The notes below the pieces were generated by a model. The model worked only from the letters and a program-made list of their open reading frames with translations. It did not search any database and was not told the origin of the DNA. Position numbers and translations under genes: made by a program. Positions 47,162 through 58,262 of a stretch of DNA of 64,000 bases are shown here, piece after piece. This DNA is from Siphonodentalium dalli (taxonomy: Eukaryota; Mollusca; Scaphopoda; Gadilida; Siphonodentaliidae), in contig CP136065.1 of NCBI GenBank assembly GCA_032622095.1, positions 206,006,151 to 206,070,150 on the forward strand, in the 5' to 3' direction. How positions within the stretch are numbered: the first letter of the stretch is position 1; the number at the start of each line of letters is the position of its first letter.

Positions 47162-48930
47162 TTTAACAAATACTTGCTTCTCATCTTTCTAGATTATGTT
47201 GGACAGAAATGGGCAGAGTTTTATTTGTATTTAAGTGTACACAGTTTTTTATATGGTTAATGTCATTCGTGTACTCTTGGTGTTGATCAATTTGACCAAG
47301 ATGGTACCAAACTTTGTCTCAAATGTTCTCCTATATCGCATCTCAGATGGCATATTCGCGCCCAAATGAGATATTATGTTATGAAAGTATATCAGAATGG
47401 ATTCTTAGAAAGTAGAAATATGACATGCAATTGGACAATATAATTTAAAAGATTCTGCCCATTTTTGGAAAGCCAGGAACACAAACTGAATATGTGCTTA
47501 TTGCATCATTATAAGACGATAATAACTAGTACGCCGAAATCAAAAGAATCCCTTCAGTTAGACAACAGTCAACACAGAGAGAAATCCATATTCCAGTATT
47601 TCGTTTGGGGTAGATTTACTTTATGTGCTGTCTATTCTTGATTAATATATGACCATGTTGATATCGTCCGCCACCAAAATGTTCAATATTTAGGAACAAT
47701 TTCACAACTTGACTGCGTCTAAGTGGAACTCTTTATTGCTATAATACTGTCACCTGGAAATATAATTGCTCACCTTAGACATTCCGGAGCCACACATGTA
47801 GGCATTACATAGTTTATAGTGCAAATCACCAGCACCTTATTTTATATCTGATTGTGAGACAATTACGTATAATAAGATGCGTTAAGAGGACGTGGCATGT
47901 TTTAGTTTCTCGATTTAGCATATCTTTGTGTTTCATCCAGTCTAGTAATATTAACTAGACCAAGGTTTCCTTACAGTCAACTCTCAGTCTAGAGACACCG
48001 GTATTGAAATTCATTTCCGCGATGAACGGGAAATTCCCTTCTGGCAACAGCTCATTAATATTCATGTTTTCAAATATAGCACTGTTTACCTTTTTGATTG
48101 GAGTTATTTGATGCCGCATAACTTTCTCGTAACCGGTAGGCGATAGCTAACACTAATCTTTTTCTGGTTATTAATAAATTCCTCAGAATAAGCTCCTGTT
48201 CTTGCTTCAGTGAATCAATACCAATTTTCTTCAAAGCGTTCTTAATTACAATTTCGACAATTTGTATTTCGTAAGTCTGCTATTGTTTTATCGTAGCCTC
48301 GCTTTCATCTAGCATTCCGCCTTTGGTAATACTTATTTTTAGAACTATTTGGCAGTGCTTGTATGAATAATTACTATGAGAGCAGAATATGAATAGGTAA
48401 TGCGATTTGCAGGCAGCTCTAGATTGTTCGAGCAGCGCATTGCCTGGTGCGTATTGGTTGGATTTCTCCCGTTTGAAATAATTTATGCCATGAATGTCCC
48501 AAGACCTAATTTGAAAGTAATGAAAATTAGGTCTGGTTTTAATAAGACTGTGTTTCATCCATCCATGACATTGTCACACTCCTCAAGACGGAATTAGGCC
48601 CATATACACGCGTGTTACTTCGTGCAAAATATGGTAGCATTGATGAGAGTATATATATAAACAACTCTCCTCGGCAACAACAAAGACCATATGACGGAAC
48701 TTTTAAGAGTTCTTGCAATACAGCAACTATTCGTCCACAGAAATTACACATCTTCAAGTCACAGAAACCCCACAATCTCGAATGAAATCCTTCAGTTGTC
48801 CGTCGAATACAGGTTCGTATAATGTGCTGGCAAACGGCACAACCGTGACAGTCGGATCCGGCAAAAAGGCCAATCTAAAAGCGTGCGAATATTGATACTG
48901 CGAAAAAGGTGCACCAGTAAACGACATACA
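47162..48930. other. Unassigned DNA
   Basis: Nothing recognised. A frame at 48713-48895 ends with NVLANGTTVTVGSGKKANLK, which is repeat-free and unremarkable. Confidence 0.4.
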
Positions 48931-48934
48931 TTAA

Positions 48935-49361
48935 AGCCACATGGCGGTTTGCGCTCCAAAATACACATAATATTATTCGCTTTTGAATTTTTCTCAGTAT
49001 CAAAGCAGGTCGATACATATCTGAACTACCTTTCTACGATCATTATGTAACCCAAAAAGACGCATTGAAGTAATGAAAAATACAACTGTGAATATGGTGT
49101 TTGGGTCCCAAACAAAAAACCGGCATTTGCGCGACTTGGAACAGAAAAGAGCGTCCGTTGTAGTATATTTCTGATATGGTAGCAATAAAGAGCGTTTATC
49201 TGTCTTCGGAAGAAAAATTGAAAACGGCTGCGACTTTGGCAAGTGTTTTTCAGAACATATGAAGCCGATATATCAATAGTTCGTTTATTTATCGACCTAT
49301 CGTATCCGTTGCTCCAAATTACGTAGAAAAACAATTTGGAGGTTCGAATGAGCCATGTCAA
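48935..49361 (+). mobile_element. TTAA element family E, full-length copy
   Basis: TTAA at 48931-48934 and 49362-49365, with all family landmarks (GGGTCCCAAA, TGATATGGTAGCAATAAAGA, TTTATCGACCTATCGTATCC). Confidence 0.88.
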
Positions 49362-49578
49362 TTAAGCTTGCGTTGAGAGGATGGTGGTTTGTTCGCTATT
49401 TGCACAGTCCATAACTGATATTGACTTGAACTTTTTCTCAGGAAAGTCTGAGCTTCTCAATGTTTAAAGACGGGGAGTCATTGCGTTGTGATAACGAACG
49501 TTCCTCTAAAAAAAAGACAGCTGGAATGAATTCAAGAACCGTGTTTCCAACTGCTAATCATCAATATTACTTGTAATA

Positions 49579-50328
49579 TCAACATGTCGGTGACTTCACT
49601 TCCCTCTGAATATACATCCAAATTGAACGGTGCAGGAGTGCCGAAATATTGATCCTGCTAGGTTCGTCGAGAGCGTTACCAATAGTTGATACAATTACAG
49701 ACCTGCAGGGATCTGAAACGGAAACATGTACCATAGTTTGATAACATATGTGACAACAGTATGACATGATTTTATATAAATATAAACTTGATGCCTGTAC
49801 CTGTTCTGCACAGGGAGCTGGAGCCCATACCCGGAACGAATGTGCAGTATATGTGACGTCCAGAGAACTATTTCCTCTGCAGGACTCACAGATACAAACG
49901 AAAATCAGTCTACGAGACTGTCTTCCAATGATAGCTCTATCGATAAAACCAACCAGTCTTTCGTAAATCTTGGGTGTGAAGTCAGTGAGTTGACCTATGA
50001 GTTTTTCAAGGCTCCACAGCAGTTTATGTTTTGTTACGCGTATGTACATCATTTGTTCTAGTCGCATAAATATGAAATAAGCAGAGTCTGGAAGAAATCC
50101 GCCGACGCAATCATTGATCGCAGAAGACACATAGAGCGCACGTTTGTAGGCTCTTATTTGGTAGTGCTCGACAAAGGAATTGCCATATGCCCCTGGTGTA
50201 CTCACACAGTACATTATATGTAAACTAGCTGATATGCAAGGATGATCAATTATAAACTGTCTCAGTTTCGCAAACGTGTACCCTGTGGTGCCATACTTGT
50301 ATATTGATATCAACAACTGTCCCCACAA
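49579..50328 (-). CDS. 249-codon open frame of unknown status
   Basis: The longest ATG-to-stop frame in the window, starting MWGQLLISIYKYGTTGYTFA. It has no recognised domain or signal peptide. Segments such as DFTPKIYERLVGFIDRAIIG look protein-like, while the C-terminal third is not. The opposite strand is also partly open (49840-50061). It may be a single-exon gene, a large exon, or a chance frame in slightly GC-richer DNA. Confidence 0.25.
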   Translation of the reverse strand: MWGQLLISIYKYGTTGYTFAKLRQFIIDHPCISASLHIMYCVSTPGAYGNSFVEHYQIRAYKRALYVSSAINDCVGGFLPDSAYFIFMRLEQMMYIRVTKHKLLWSLEKLIGQLTDFTPKIYERLVGFIDRAIIGRQSRRLIFVCICESCRGNSSLDVTYTAHSFRVWAPAPCAEQVQASSLYLYKIMSYCCHICYQTMVHVSVSDPCRSVIVSTIGNALDEPSRINISALLHRSIWMYIQREVKSPTC

Positions 50329-50939
50329 AGATAAGTCCCCCTAGTATTATATTTGGCCGTAGTATACAACCATTGTAAGCATGTCAACATGAAAGCTGTA
50401 TAATGTCAACGCTTTGTATGCTGATACTTGTGTTGCATGGGTACTGCATTGTTTGATGTCAATTCAACTACTTTCTTTAGCCCGATAAATTTCGATAGAA
50501 TGCACTTAGCATGATGGTCATTTCACGTAGAATATAACGGTCAAGTGAGTGCTTACTGAAAATCGCAATGGGGCCATAGCAATGTGAAGTAATTATAAGT
50601 AATGCTTAATACCGGCAGCTTTAGTTTTGAGTTAGGCTGTTTCCGTCATGAGACCCGGTCAGGTTATTTCCGATGTTTATATGATGATGGGTGCAACCAG
50701 AATAATTATATTCATTGCTGGATACTTCCAAAACAGGTCAGCATCATATGAGTTTATGGAATGTTCGTGGTTTCTACGGTTTTATTTTCTTGAAATCTCG
50801 CGAATAAACAGCTAGTGTTAGCAACATATTCACATTTTATCAGAATTACTGGGTCTTTCGCCAGCAGGGAACAAATGTATTTACCAGTTGTCATTGGAAT
50901 TCCCCTTAAAAGTGTTACCAATTGATGATTTTGCCACTT

Positions 50940-52010
50940 TAGTAGCCATCTTGAATGTAGATGCATAGATATCTATCCAACATGTTATTCTTACCGAATG
51001 GTTAGATATAGGAATTTATTCAAAATAAGGCTGCTATTAGCCATCGATTTCAAAATGCTATGAATTATTTAGGAGGCGGGTGTGAACAATTTCGAATTTC
51101 GGTCGTCATATAGGAAGTTCGGGAGCCATCTTGGATGTTGAGGTTCAAATTGTTCTGCCAAGAGGAAGTGTGATGCAATGGTACCATTACAGTAGAAATA
51201 CAATCATTTTCCTATCTAAGTTTCTTTCCTGACTCAGTGCACACTCTGAAATTGTGCATGGCTGCCATGTTTATGATTTTATCGCAACTTCTTGGTTTCA
51301 TTCTTGGATATTAACACCCATGGTTCACAAAATGTTCTTATTGTCTCAGAATTCCATATACTTTCGCCAACCTAGAGCAATTTGTATTCACTAAAATAGT
51401 GATATCAATGGGATTTTACCATAATTGAGTGATTTCTCTCGATTGGCAGCCATTTTGGTTGCCATATTTAATGAAGAAGCACTGGTTTAGTTGTAATTAT
51501 ATGGCAATTTATATAATTAAAGTTGTACATTTTTTGTCATCAAAGTCAGCTATTTTCTGCTTAACATGACTAGTCCCAAAATAATGTTTTGGTAAAATGT
51601 CAGCATATTTAGGAATTCAAATTTTGAAGATAGTTGGCAGGAATAAGAACCGATGTAGGACATATTGTTGTCAAAGTGGATATGTATTCACATTTATTTA
51701 AAATTAAGTTGCTATTAGCCACTGATTCCAAACAGCCGTGCATATTTTAAGAGACAAGTGTGAAAAAACATCAATTTTCCAAATTCCGGTCGCCATTTAT
51801 TCTGTAAAAGTAAAACAGTAGAAACATATTCAGTTTTCGGTCTGAATTCACTACAAACTTTTGATCAAACTGACTCAGTGCCTACTCTGAAATGTTGGAT
51901 GGCGGCCATCTTGATGACGTCATAAATACACAGTCGCAACCCCAGGTGTCTAAAAATATTTGATGACGCATAATATATCAAGCAACACCAATAACAGTCG
52001 CCATATTTCT
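50940..52010. repeat. Degenerate direct repeat, offset about 640-680 bp
   Basis: CTGCTATTAGCCATCGATT at about 51030 matches TTGCTATTAGCCACTGATT at about 51708; GACTCAGTGCACACTCTGAA at 51231 matches GACTCAGTGCCTACTCTGAA at 51872. A GCCATCTTG-like word recurs around 50946, 51121, 51445 and 51903. Old duplication of unknown nature. Confidence 0.55.
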
Positions 52011-52107
52011 TCACAAAATGCGAACTGCCCTATAAAGGCGACAAAACCAGCATTTAAGAAAGTTCGTGTGTAATAAATATAGAGTCGTACTCGTTTTGGT
52101 TCTGGTT

Positions 52108-52192
52108 AGAGATTACCGCACTCGAGCGGATTGCGGAAAGACAACCATTGAGACTTCGGATCTCGGAACCATGCGATAATCTCTAACCCCAT
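52108..52192. repeat. Small element with inverted ends
   Basis: GGTTAGAGATTACCGCA is mirrored by TGCGATAATCTCTAACC 85 bp later with one mismatch. Too short to classify. Confidence 0.55.
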
Positions 52193-53048
52193 AACACATT
52201 GCAGCTATATATATGTGACTCACCGCCCCCAAGTTCTACCAAAATGTTGTACAGTAAATGTCAGTAACGCAAACCACAGAGCACATTTCCTTTTTACCAG
52301 AGACACTCCCATTGCAACCAATTTGCTCACATTGTGTAGTTGTGAGAGTAAGTATTTGATGGATGTCTCGCCTTGGGATCGGCACTGATCGCCACTCCCG
52401 AGATGTGTAGACCCTCCATCACCGTCCGCCGATCACGGGCGATTAATCAAAAAGAACCGCGATTTCGCGTGTCGCACCTAATCCAGCATCCATTACATTA
52501 ATGGGAAGTCACGTCTCCCGAGACTTAAGCGAGATTTAGGTTACAGTAGTTATCAAACGACGGCGAAAGAAATTGAGAATGCTCTATTGTCTCAAAGCTA
52601 CACTGCCGGTAAATTAAAATGTATATACACATACATAGCATACTTACATTTATCTATTGGCTGGTGTGCATTATTGTATTTGAGTGGTCGATATCTGCAC
52701 GATATGGGGCCGTATTCATTGAAACTCATTAAACCGCCGGGAAATAAAAATAATGTATCACGTGGTAACCTCGTTCTCGAAATTTTACAAACTCTGCATT
52801 ATACCACCCCTAGAAAGTATCTCTCATGTAGGAGCCTAGTTTGATCAATTTACTGTTAGGGTATTGGATATATTATGTCAACAAATAACAGATAATTGTT
52901 CTCATAACTGCCTAGTATATTTAATGGGAACGGAAAGTCAATATATAAATACGTTACCCGTTGTATGTTCACATAGTACGCGTTTTCGCCTACCACCAGC
53001 CAGTCGTATCCCATTCGGTCTCGCGTGATACGGCTAGCATCGGGTAGG
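52193..53048. other. Unassigned DNA
   Basis: No recognisable gene or repeat. Confidence 0.4.
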
Positions 53049-53052
53049 TTAA

Positions 53053-53545
53053 AGGCACGTGCGGCCTTGGCGGTGGGTATCCTGTGAAAATATCTCCACC
53101 ATCAAAAACCGCCACAAACAGAAAGAACATCAAAATGTAGATAGACTTTGTCCGTATACAAATAAGAAATATCGCATAAACAGTATGTTATGGTCATATG
53201 TTTGACCATTGTTATGTAAACAAAAGCATAAAAAGTTACTTTTCTGGTGTTTGTTTATATTATGATGGTAAACATAAAGAGCGTTCTTTGTGGGTGAATT
53301 CCTGATATGGAACGAATAAAGAGCGTTTCTGCCATTTGTGTGTGATTAGCCAGCAGCATTGTGCTGTCTTCTGTAACACAATCAGGCTCTTGCTTAGGTA
53401 AAATATAGTAAATCTTTATGATAACATGCTGTTTACGCGATGGTCATGGTATATATGAACGGAACTGTATGCGTTTTAATGTTTTTCTGTTTACAGTGTT
53501 TGGAACAAATATAAATATTTTCGACAATTAAGGCCGCACGTGCCT
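53053..53545. mobile_element. TTAA element K with perfect 16-bp inverted ends
   Basis: TTAA at 53049-53052 and 53546-53549, ends AGGCACGTGCGGCCTT and its exact inverse. The interior shares a block with family E (GAGCGTT, ATTCCTGATATGG, ATAAAGAGCGTTT), and the end resembles E's AGCCACATGGCGG. K thus looks like a better-preserved relative of E. No transposase frame is present. Confidence 0.88.
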
Positions 53546-53575
53546 TTAAAACCCGTTCTACGTGAACAGACACTG

Positions 53576-56128
53576 AGGTCCGAATCGGCATCTCTGGTTT
53601 AGACTAGGTTTTATTCTAGACCAGGTTTTACTCCAGTTTAAACTATAGGTTTAAGTAGGAGTAAAACTTGGTTGTAGTAAAACTAGGTTTTATGACAGTA
53701 AAACTGGGTTTTAGTGTAGTTAAACCCAGTTTTGTGATAAACTCAGTTTTAGTTTGTGGAATTCGATCTCAATTAAAACTAGGTTTTATTGACGTGATAC
53801 AGTTATGGTAATATTACTAATTGTATGTGGTGAATCAGTATAATCTTAGGTATATATGATTTATACGTACCATACGTCTCGTCTCGAAAATATACCTTTA
53901 AATATACTTTGAAAAAACATCAGAGTTAAACCACCCTACCCCAGGTTTTACTAAAACCTAGTTTTGTGGGTTTAATTATTCGGTCGATGTTTTTCGCCCA
54001 GTATTGATGTTGTTTCTTCGCGTATATGGGGGTGTTTATTTTGAATTGGGGGAGGCGTTTATGCTCGGGCGTTTGTCACTCAATGTACAGGCAGGAGAGA
54101 CTCAGTGGAATTCGGGGAGGCGATGTCGGTACTTATGAGATAACTTCTAACAAAATATGTGCCAGTGTGATGGATGAATTCTTGCTATATATGTTTGTTT
54201 GCAATTCGCTCGTTCGGATGTCGCTTTGGCGACTGAGAGCCTGGATGGATCGGACTGATCAGTTTGACACGTTAGACATGAACATGACTTTTGAAACTGA
54301 TTACTTATTCACAAAAAAGTATCATTCGGTCAATTTGACGCATGGGTTGTTGGTCAGCCCAAATACCCACCAGAGACACCCCAGCCCTCACACTGGGGAG
54401 GGTAACGGCCACCCTGAGGGGGAATGGAGTATGGACCATTTTGGAGAACTAAGGATTTCGGCCAATTTGATGGTATGGTGGGTGGCCCGCCCCAAATAAC
54501 CAACAGAAACACCCCACCCTCACATCCGGGGGGTACAACCCGAGGGGGTGAACATGGTATATGTACCATTTTCGAGACCAGTAAGGATTTCGTCCAATTT
54601 GACGGCATGGATGGATGGCCCGCTCAAATGTCCCATAGAAACAGCCCACCCCTCAACCCTGTGGGAACCGCCCCATGAGGTGAAAATGGGATATGGACCA
54701 TTTTCGAGAACGGTAAGGATTTCGCTAAATTTTACGTCAGGAGTGGGTAGCCCGCTCCAACTACTCCTCAGAAACACCCTCACCCGGGGTTGCCACCCCG
54801 GTGGGTGAAATGGGGTATGGACCATTTTCGAGAACGGTGGTGGCACACCCCAAATGCCCCCTAGAAACACACCAACCCGCACCCTGGGGTCCATACCCCA
54901 TTTTCACCCGCTCGGGCAGAACCACCCGCGGTGAGGGTGTGGTGTTTCTATGGACTATATTTGAGGGCGGGCCGCCCACTAATGCGTCATATTGACCGAA
55001 ATCGTTACCGTTCTCGAAAACGGTCCATACCCCATTCCGACACCCGTGTGAGGAGTGGGGTGTTTCTATGTGGTATTTGGGGCGGGCCACATACACATTC
55101 CATAATATTCACCGACAGATGCATGTTTTTTGCGAATAAGGAATAAAATGCTGCATACCCCAGTTTCACCCCAGCAGAGTGGTACCCCCAGGGATGAGGG
55201 TAGGGTGTTTCTGGGGGATATTTGGAGCGGGCCACACACCCCTGTCGTCAAATTGGCCGAAATCCTTACCGTTCTCGAACATGGTCTATATCCTATCTTC
55301 ACCCCTCGGGTGGTAAGCCACCCACCACCCCCGCCCGGGTGTGAGGGGTGGGGTGTTTATAGTGGTTATTTGAGGTACCCTTCCCCGGGGGTGAGGGCTG
55401 GTGTGTTTCTATTCGGTATTTGGGCGTACCCCATTTCCACCTCCTAGGGTAGCCCCCCCCCCCCCGAGAGGTGGGTGGAGGTTTCTATGGTGTATTTTGA
55501 TCGGGCCACCCTGCTGCCAATTAATTAGCCTAAATCCTTACCGTTCTCGAAAATGGTCCATACCCCAATTCTCCCGGGGTGAGGGGTGATGTTTATATCG
55601 GGTATTTCGGGCGGGCCACCCATTCGTGTCGTAAAATTCGCCGAAATCCTTCCCGTTCTCGAAAATGGTGCATACCCCATTTTCACCCGTCCGGATGGTA
55701 CCCCCGGGGGAGGGGTGGTGGTGTTTCTATGGGGTATTTGTAGCGGGCCCCCACCCATGCCCTGAAGAGATATTTTTGAGTTCCAAAAGTCATGTTCGTC
55801 CATGATATTAGATAATATCTAACCACTTTTCAACAGACCGTGCATTCGTCGTGATTTCTCAAAGCGCACGGGTTATTCGCCTGATTAGGAGATCAGATAG
55901 CGACAACAGGTCGCGTGACGTACCGGACAATGCATTGACAAGTAGCGATAATAAACAGACATACCACTCCTCCTATCCTTGCAATTGGAGACGTGTGGCC
56001 CACAGGTAGCGCAATCGAACAAACCCATGTCGCCTCAGCGGTGGAGTAAAACTTGGTTTTACTACTAAAACCCAGTTTAAACTGGTAGTTTAAACTAGGT
56101 CTAAATTGGAGATGCCGATTCGGACCTG
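53576..56128. mobile_element. 2.55-kb inverted-repeat element H carrying a GC-rich array
   Basis: Ends AGGTCCGAATCGGCATCTC at 53576 and its exact inverse ending 56128. Subterminal regions on both sides are packed with GGTTTTA(C/G)T and AGTTTAAACT motifs that mirror each other (AGTAAAACTTGGTT at about 53659 and 56044). Between them lies the GC-rich array. No transposase frame; no clear target duplication. Confidence 0.8.
54340..55770. repeat. GC-rich ~125-bp degenerate array with an orientation switch
   Basis: Each unit holds GGTATGGACCATTTTCGAGA, ACGGTAAGGATTTCG, GGCCCGCCCCAAATA, AGAAACACCCCACCCTCACC and a CCCGGGGGTA core. Units from 54340 to about 54895 are in one orientation; from about 54896 (TACCCCATTTTCACCC) to 55770 they are inverted, so the array is a large imperfect palindrome. 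Units vary in length and sequence. Overlapping open frames on both strands (up to 157 codons) are by-products of high GC. Confidence 0.88.
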
Positions 56129-56279
56129 AGTAATTAATATAATCATCCAAATTATGTGCCTTCATCGATTAAATGTTCTTCAGAGTATGTGTTGTATATG
56201 TTTTATACCCGACTTTCAAGCATTAGAGGAATGGACATACAATATAATACGTGAAACTACATGTGCATGCACGTGTTGC

Positions 56280-56634
56280 AGCAGCCTCTTTACACGAAAA
56301 CCAGCACATTATCTGCTTATAACATAACTTGTTTTGTTAGATATCTGGTTAGATTAGCCGATAATGTGCTTAAAATGAGAACAGTTTAGTCACATTATCG
56401 ACTCATAATGAAGCGATCCTAAGCTGATTTTGTGCGGACAATGAGACAAAGAAGCCAACTCACGACGTCTCAAGTGTAAGCTCTTTAACAGCTGTGTTCA
56501 CGGTGGTCCGCGCTATAAAATGAAATAATGGGTCAAACTTGATTATCTGCTTATTTCAGAATCAAATAATCACAGTATGTACCAATTTCACATTATAAGA
56601 CGAGTATGTGCGTATTTCTGCGAGGATATGTTGC
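56280..56634 (-). mobile_element. MITE family A, full-length copy
   Basis: CAGCAGCCTCTTTACACGAA to TTTCTGCGAGGATATGTTG, reverse orientation, all internal blocks present. Confidence 0.82.
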
Positions 56635-57124
56635 ATGGTTGCAGCGTTACCAAGACCTGTGTTGCCCTGATAGTCGTTAATTGCTGTATATAACCCGCAT
56701 ACAACTATTATATGTACTATCTTCCGTCCATGGATATGTCAACTAGAGGGTTTGAGGGTCTTTCATATTCCATCTTCGGTCAAATTTTTCTAAAGTAACT
56801 GTCGTGCCCGAATCAACAACATTTCAAACTTTTGACAAACTTTACATGTTGAAAATCTCAAGGTCTGCAATTGAGCTTTAAGCAAGTGGCTGCATGAAAC
56901 ATGACACGTATGCCAAACGACACACTCTAAGATTCGACACTTTAGCTCGCATCAAAGCTAGGTTGGAGCACAATTTAAATTTCCCGAGTAATAACTCTGT
57001 TTTGTCATGTCGGAAACCATACAGCAACAAGAAATTTCGTTATTTATCCATGCAGGACACGCGGGGAGGCCATAGACTGATAATAAGCTGATACCTTTTA
57101 TAAATTATTTAAGTCATGCCATAA
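56635..57124. other. Unassigned DNA
   Basis: No gene or repeat recognised. Confidence 0.45.
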
Positions 57125-57240
57125 AGTGGGCCCCGTGTGGGCCCGGGGTAGAATATGCCTACCGCCCCATTGCGAGGGGTACAACTCCCCTAATGTGGCA
57201 CCCTGTTTGACATGGGGTGCAACCTGTGAGGTGTGGTTCT
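57125..57240 (+). mobile_element. R1 5' head, inverted relative to its neighbour
   Basis: GGGCCCGGGGTAGAATATGC, CCGCCCCATTGCGAGGGG, CTAATGTGGCACC and GTGAGGTGTGG in plus orientation. The same head occurs inverted at 58150-58262, so the whole 57125-58262 unit has ~115-bp inverted ends. Confidence 0.8.
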
Positions 57241-58262
57241 GGAGGCACTTCAAGACGGGTGGTCGATCCATTGCAGTATGTGAACCTTGCCAGTTTGAAC
57301 ATTTATTCAGATTCGTACAATCCTTATGATCACGACCAGAAATGGAACTTCGTGCACAGAGTTTCTTTACTTTTACAATGTGCCTGGACATGTCCATACC
57401 CCTGGCTTTAAAACATCGCAATGGGTTTGGAACATAATCCATCTTCATATACCCAACCCTCAATGTCGGTGTGTGTTCGCACCTATTGACGTTCAGAAGA
57501 TAACTGTTCACCTGAACGTTTTGACCATCAACTGTCTTCGTAAATCTACTGACTTCAGTAACTCCCTGTGGTGCTAACTCAGCCAATATTTTTGACTCAG
57601 AACAATCAGCTATATAGCGACGTCTCAACACAGCTCTGCCACTGTTCAATGTGCAATAGATGTTAATTCCACAAGAGTGTCAGCTTGAATGTTTCTTGAA
57701 CATTGGATAAGAAGGGAGCCACTGAGTGGCCCAGTTCTGATCGGGTTGACAGTTTTTAATTCTGCGGCTATGCTTTGGAGCGTTTTACCAATCACAAATG
57801 CAGAAGGTCTCTTGACATTTGGAACAAAACCAAGTACTGATAGACCTCACCATCAGTGGAACTTGGCGGGTGGTCATTTTTACGTTTTTGTTTGTTGTGA
57901 GTTGCCATATGAAAAGCAAATAATCGACAACTAGCCCAGCAGCCGCCTCAGACTACCAGAAATATAATAGAACAGCTATGTAATGTAATCTGAAACATTG
58001 TGGAGAGGCGTGACTAGCCGATTGATTGAGCCGGGTCAACTCAACCACCCGTCTTGAAGAGATGTAGGACCAAAGAGAACCATAAGCTAAGCCGCACCGG
58101 CAGGTCGATGCCTCACGTGATACGGCCGCCCAAGTATATCTAGGACTCCTACACCACACCTCACGGGATGCACCCCACGGCAAATGGTGCCACATTATGG
58201 GATTCTTACCCCTCGCAGTGGGGTGGTAGGCATATTCTACCCCGGGCCCACGCGGGGCATCG
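57241..58262 (-). pseudogene. Retrotransposon R1, leader and ORF1 in reverse
   Basis: Reading the minus strand from 58262: the R1 head, the leader, then ORF1. An open frame from 57649 reads KILAELAPQGVTEVSRFTKT, LRVGYMKMDYVPNPLRCF and SSISGRDHKDC before passing into the inverted head at 57240. The PNPLRCF junction before the first knuckle is intact, but that knuckle has lost its second Cys and its His, and the second one lacks its leading Cys pair. Both frameshifts and this joining show it is inactive. Confidence 0.8.

Noticed and set aside
49340-49352. tRNA-like B box (GGTTCGAAT) in family E right ends
   Set aside because: No A box at the right distance and no cloverleaf; the E ends are TTAA-flanked, as expected of a DNA transposon rather than a SINE.
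54026-55803. Several overlapping open frames of 60-157 codons on both strands
   Set aside because: They lie over the GC-rich array of element H, where stop codons are rare by composition.
57098-57649. Host zinc-knuckle gene of 183 codons
   Set aside because: The frame is R1 ORF1 joined to an inverted R1 head, with broken zinc knuckles.
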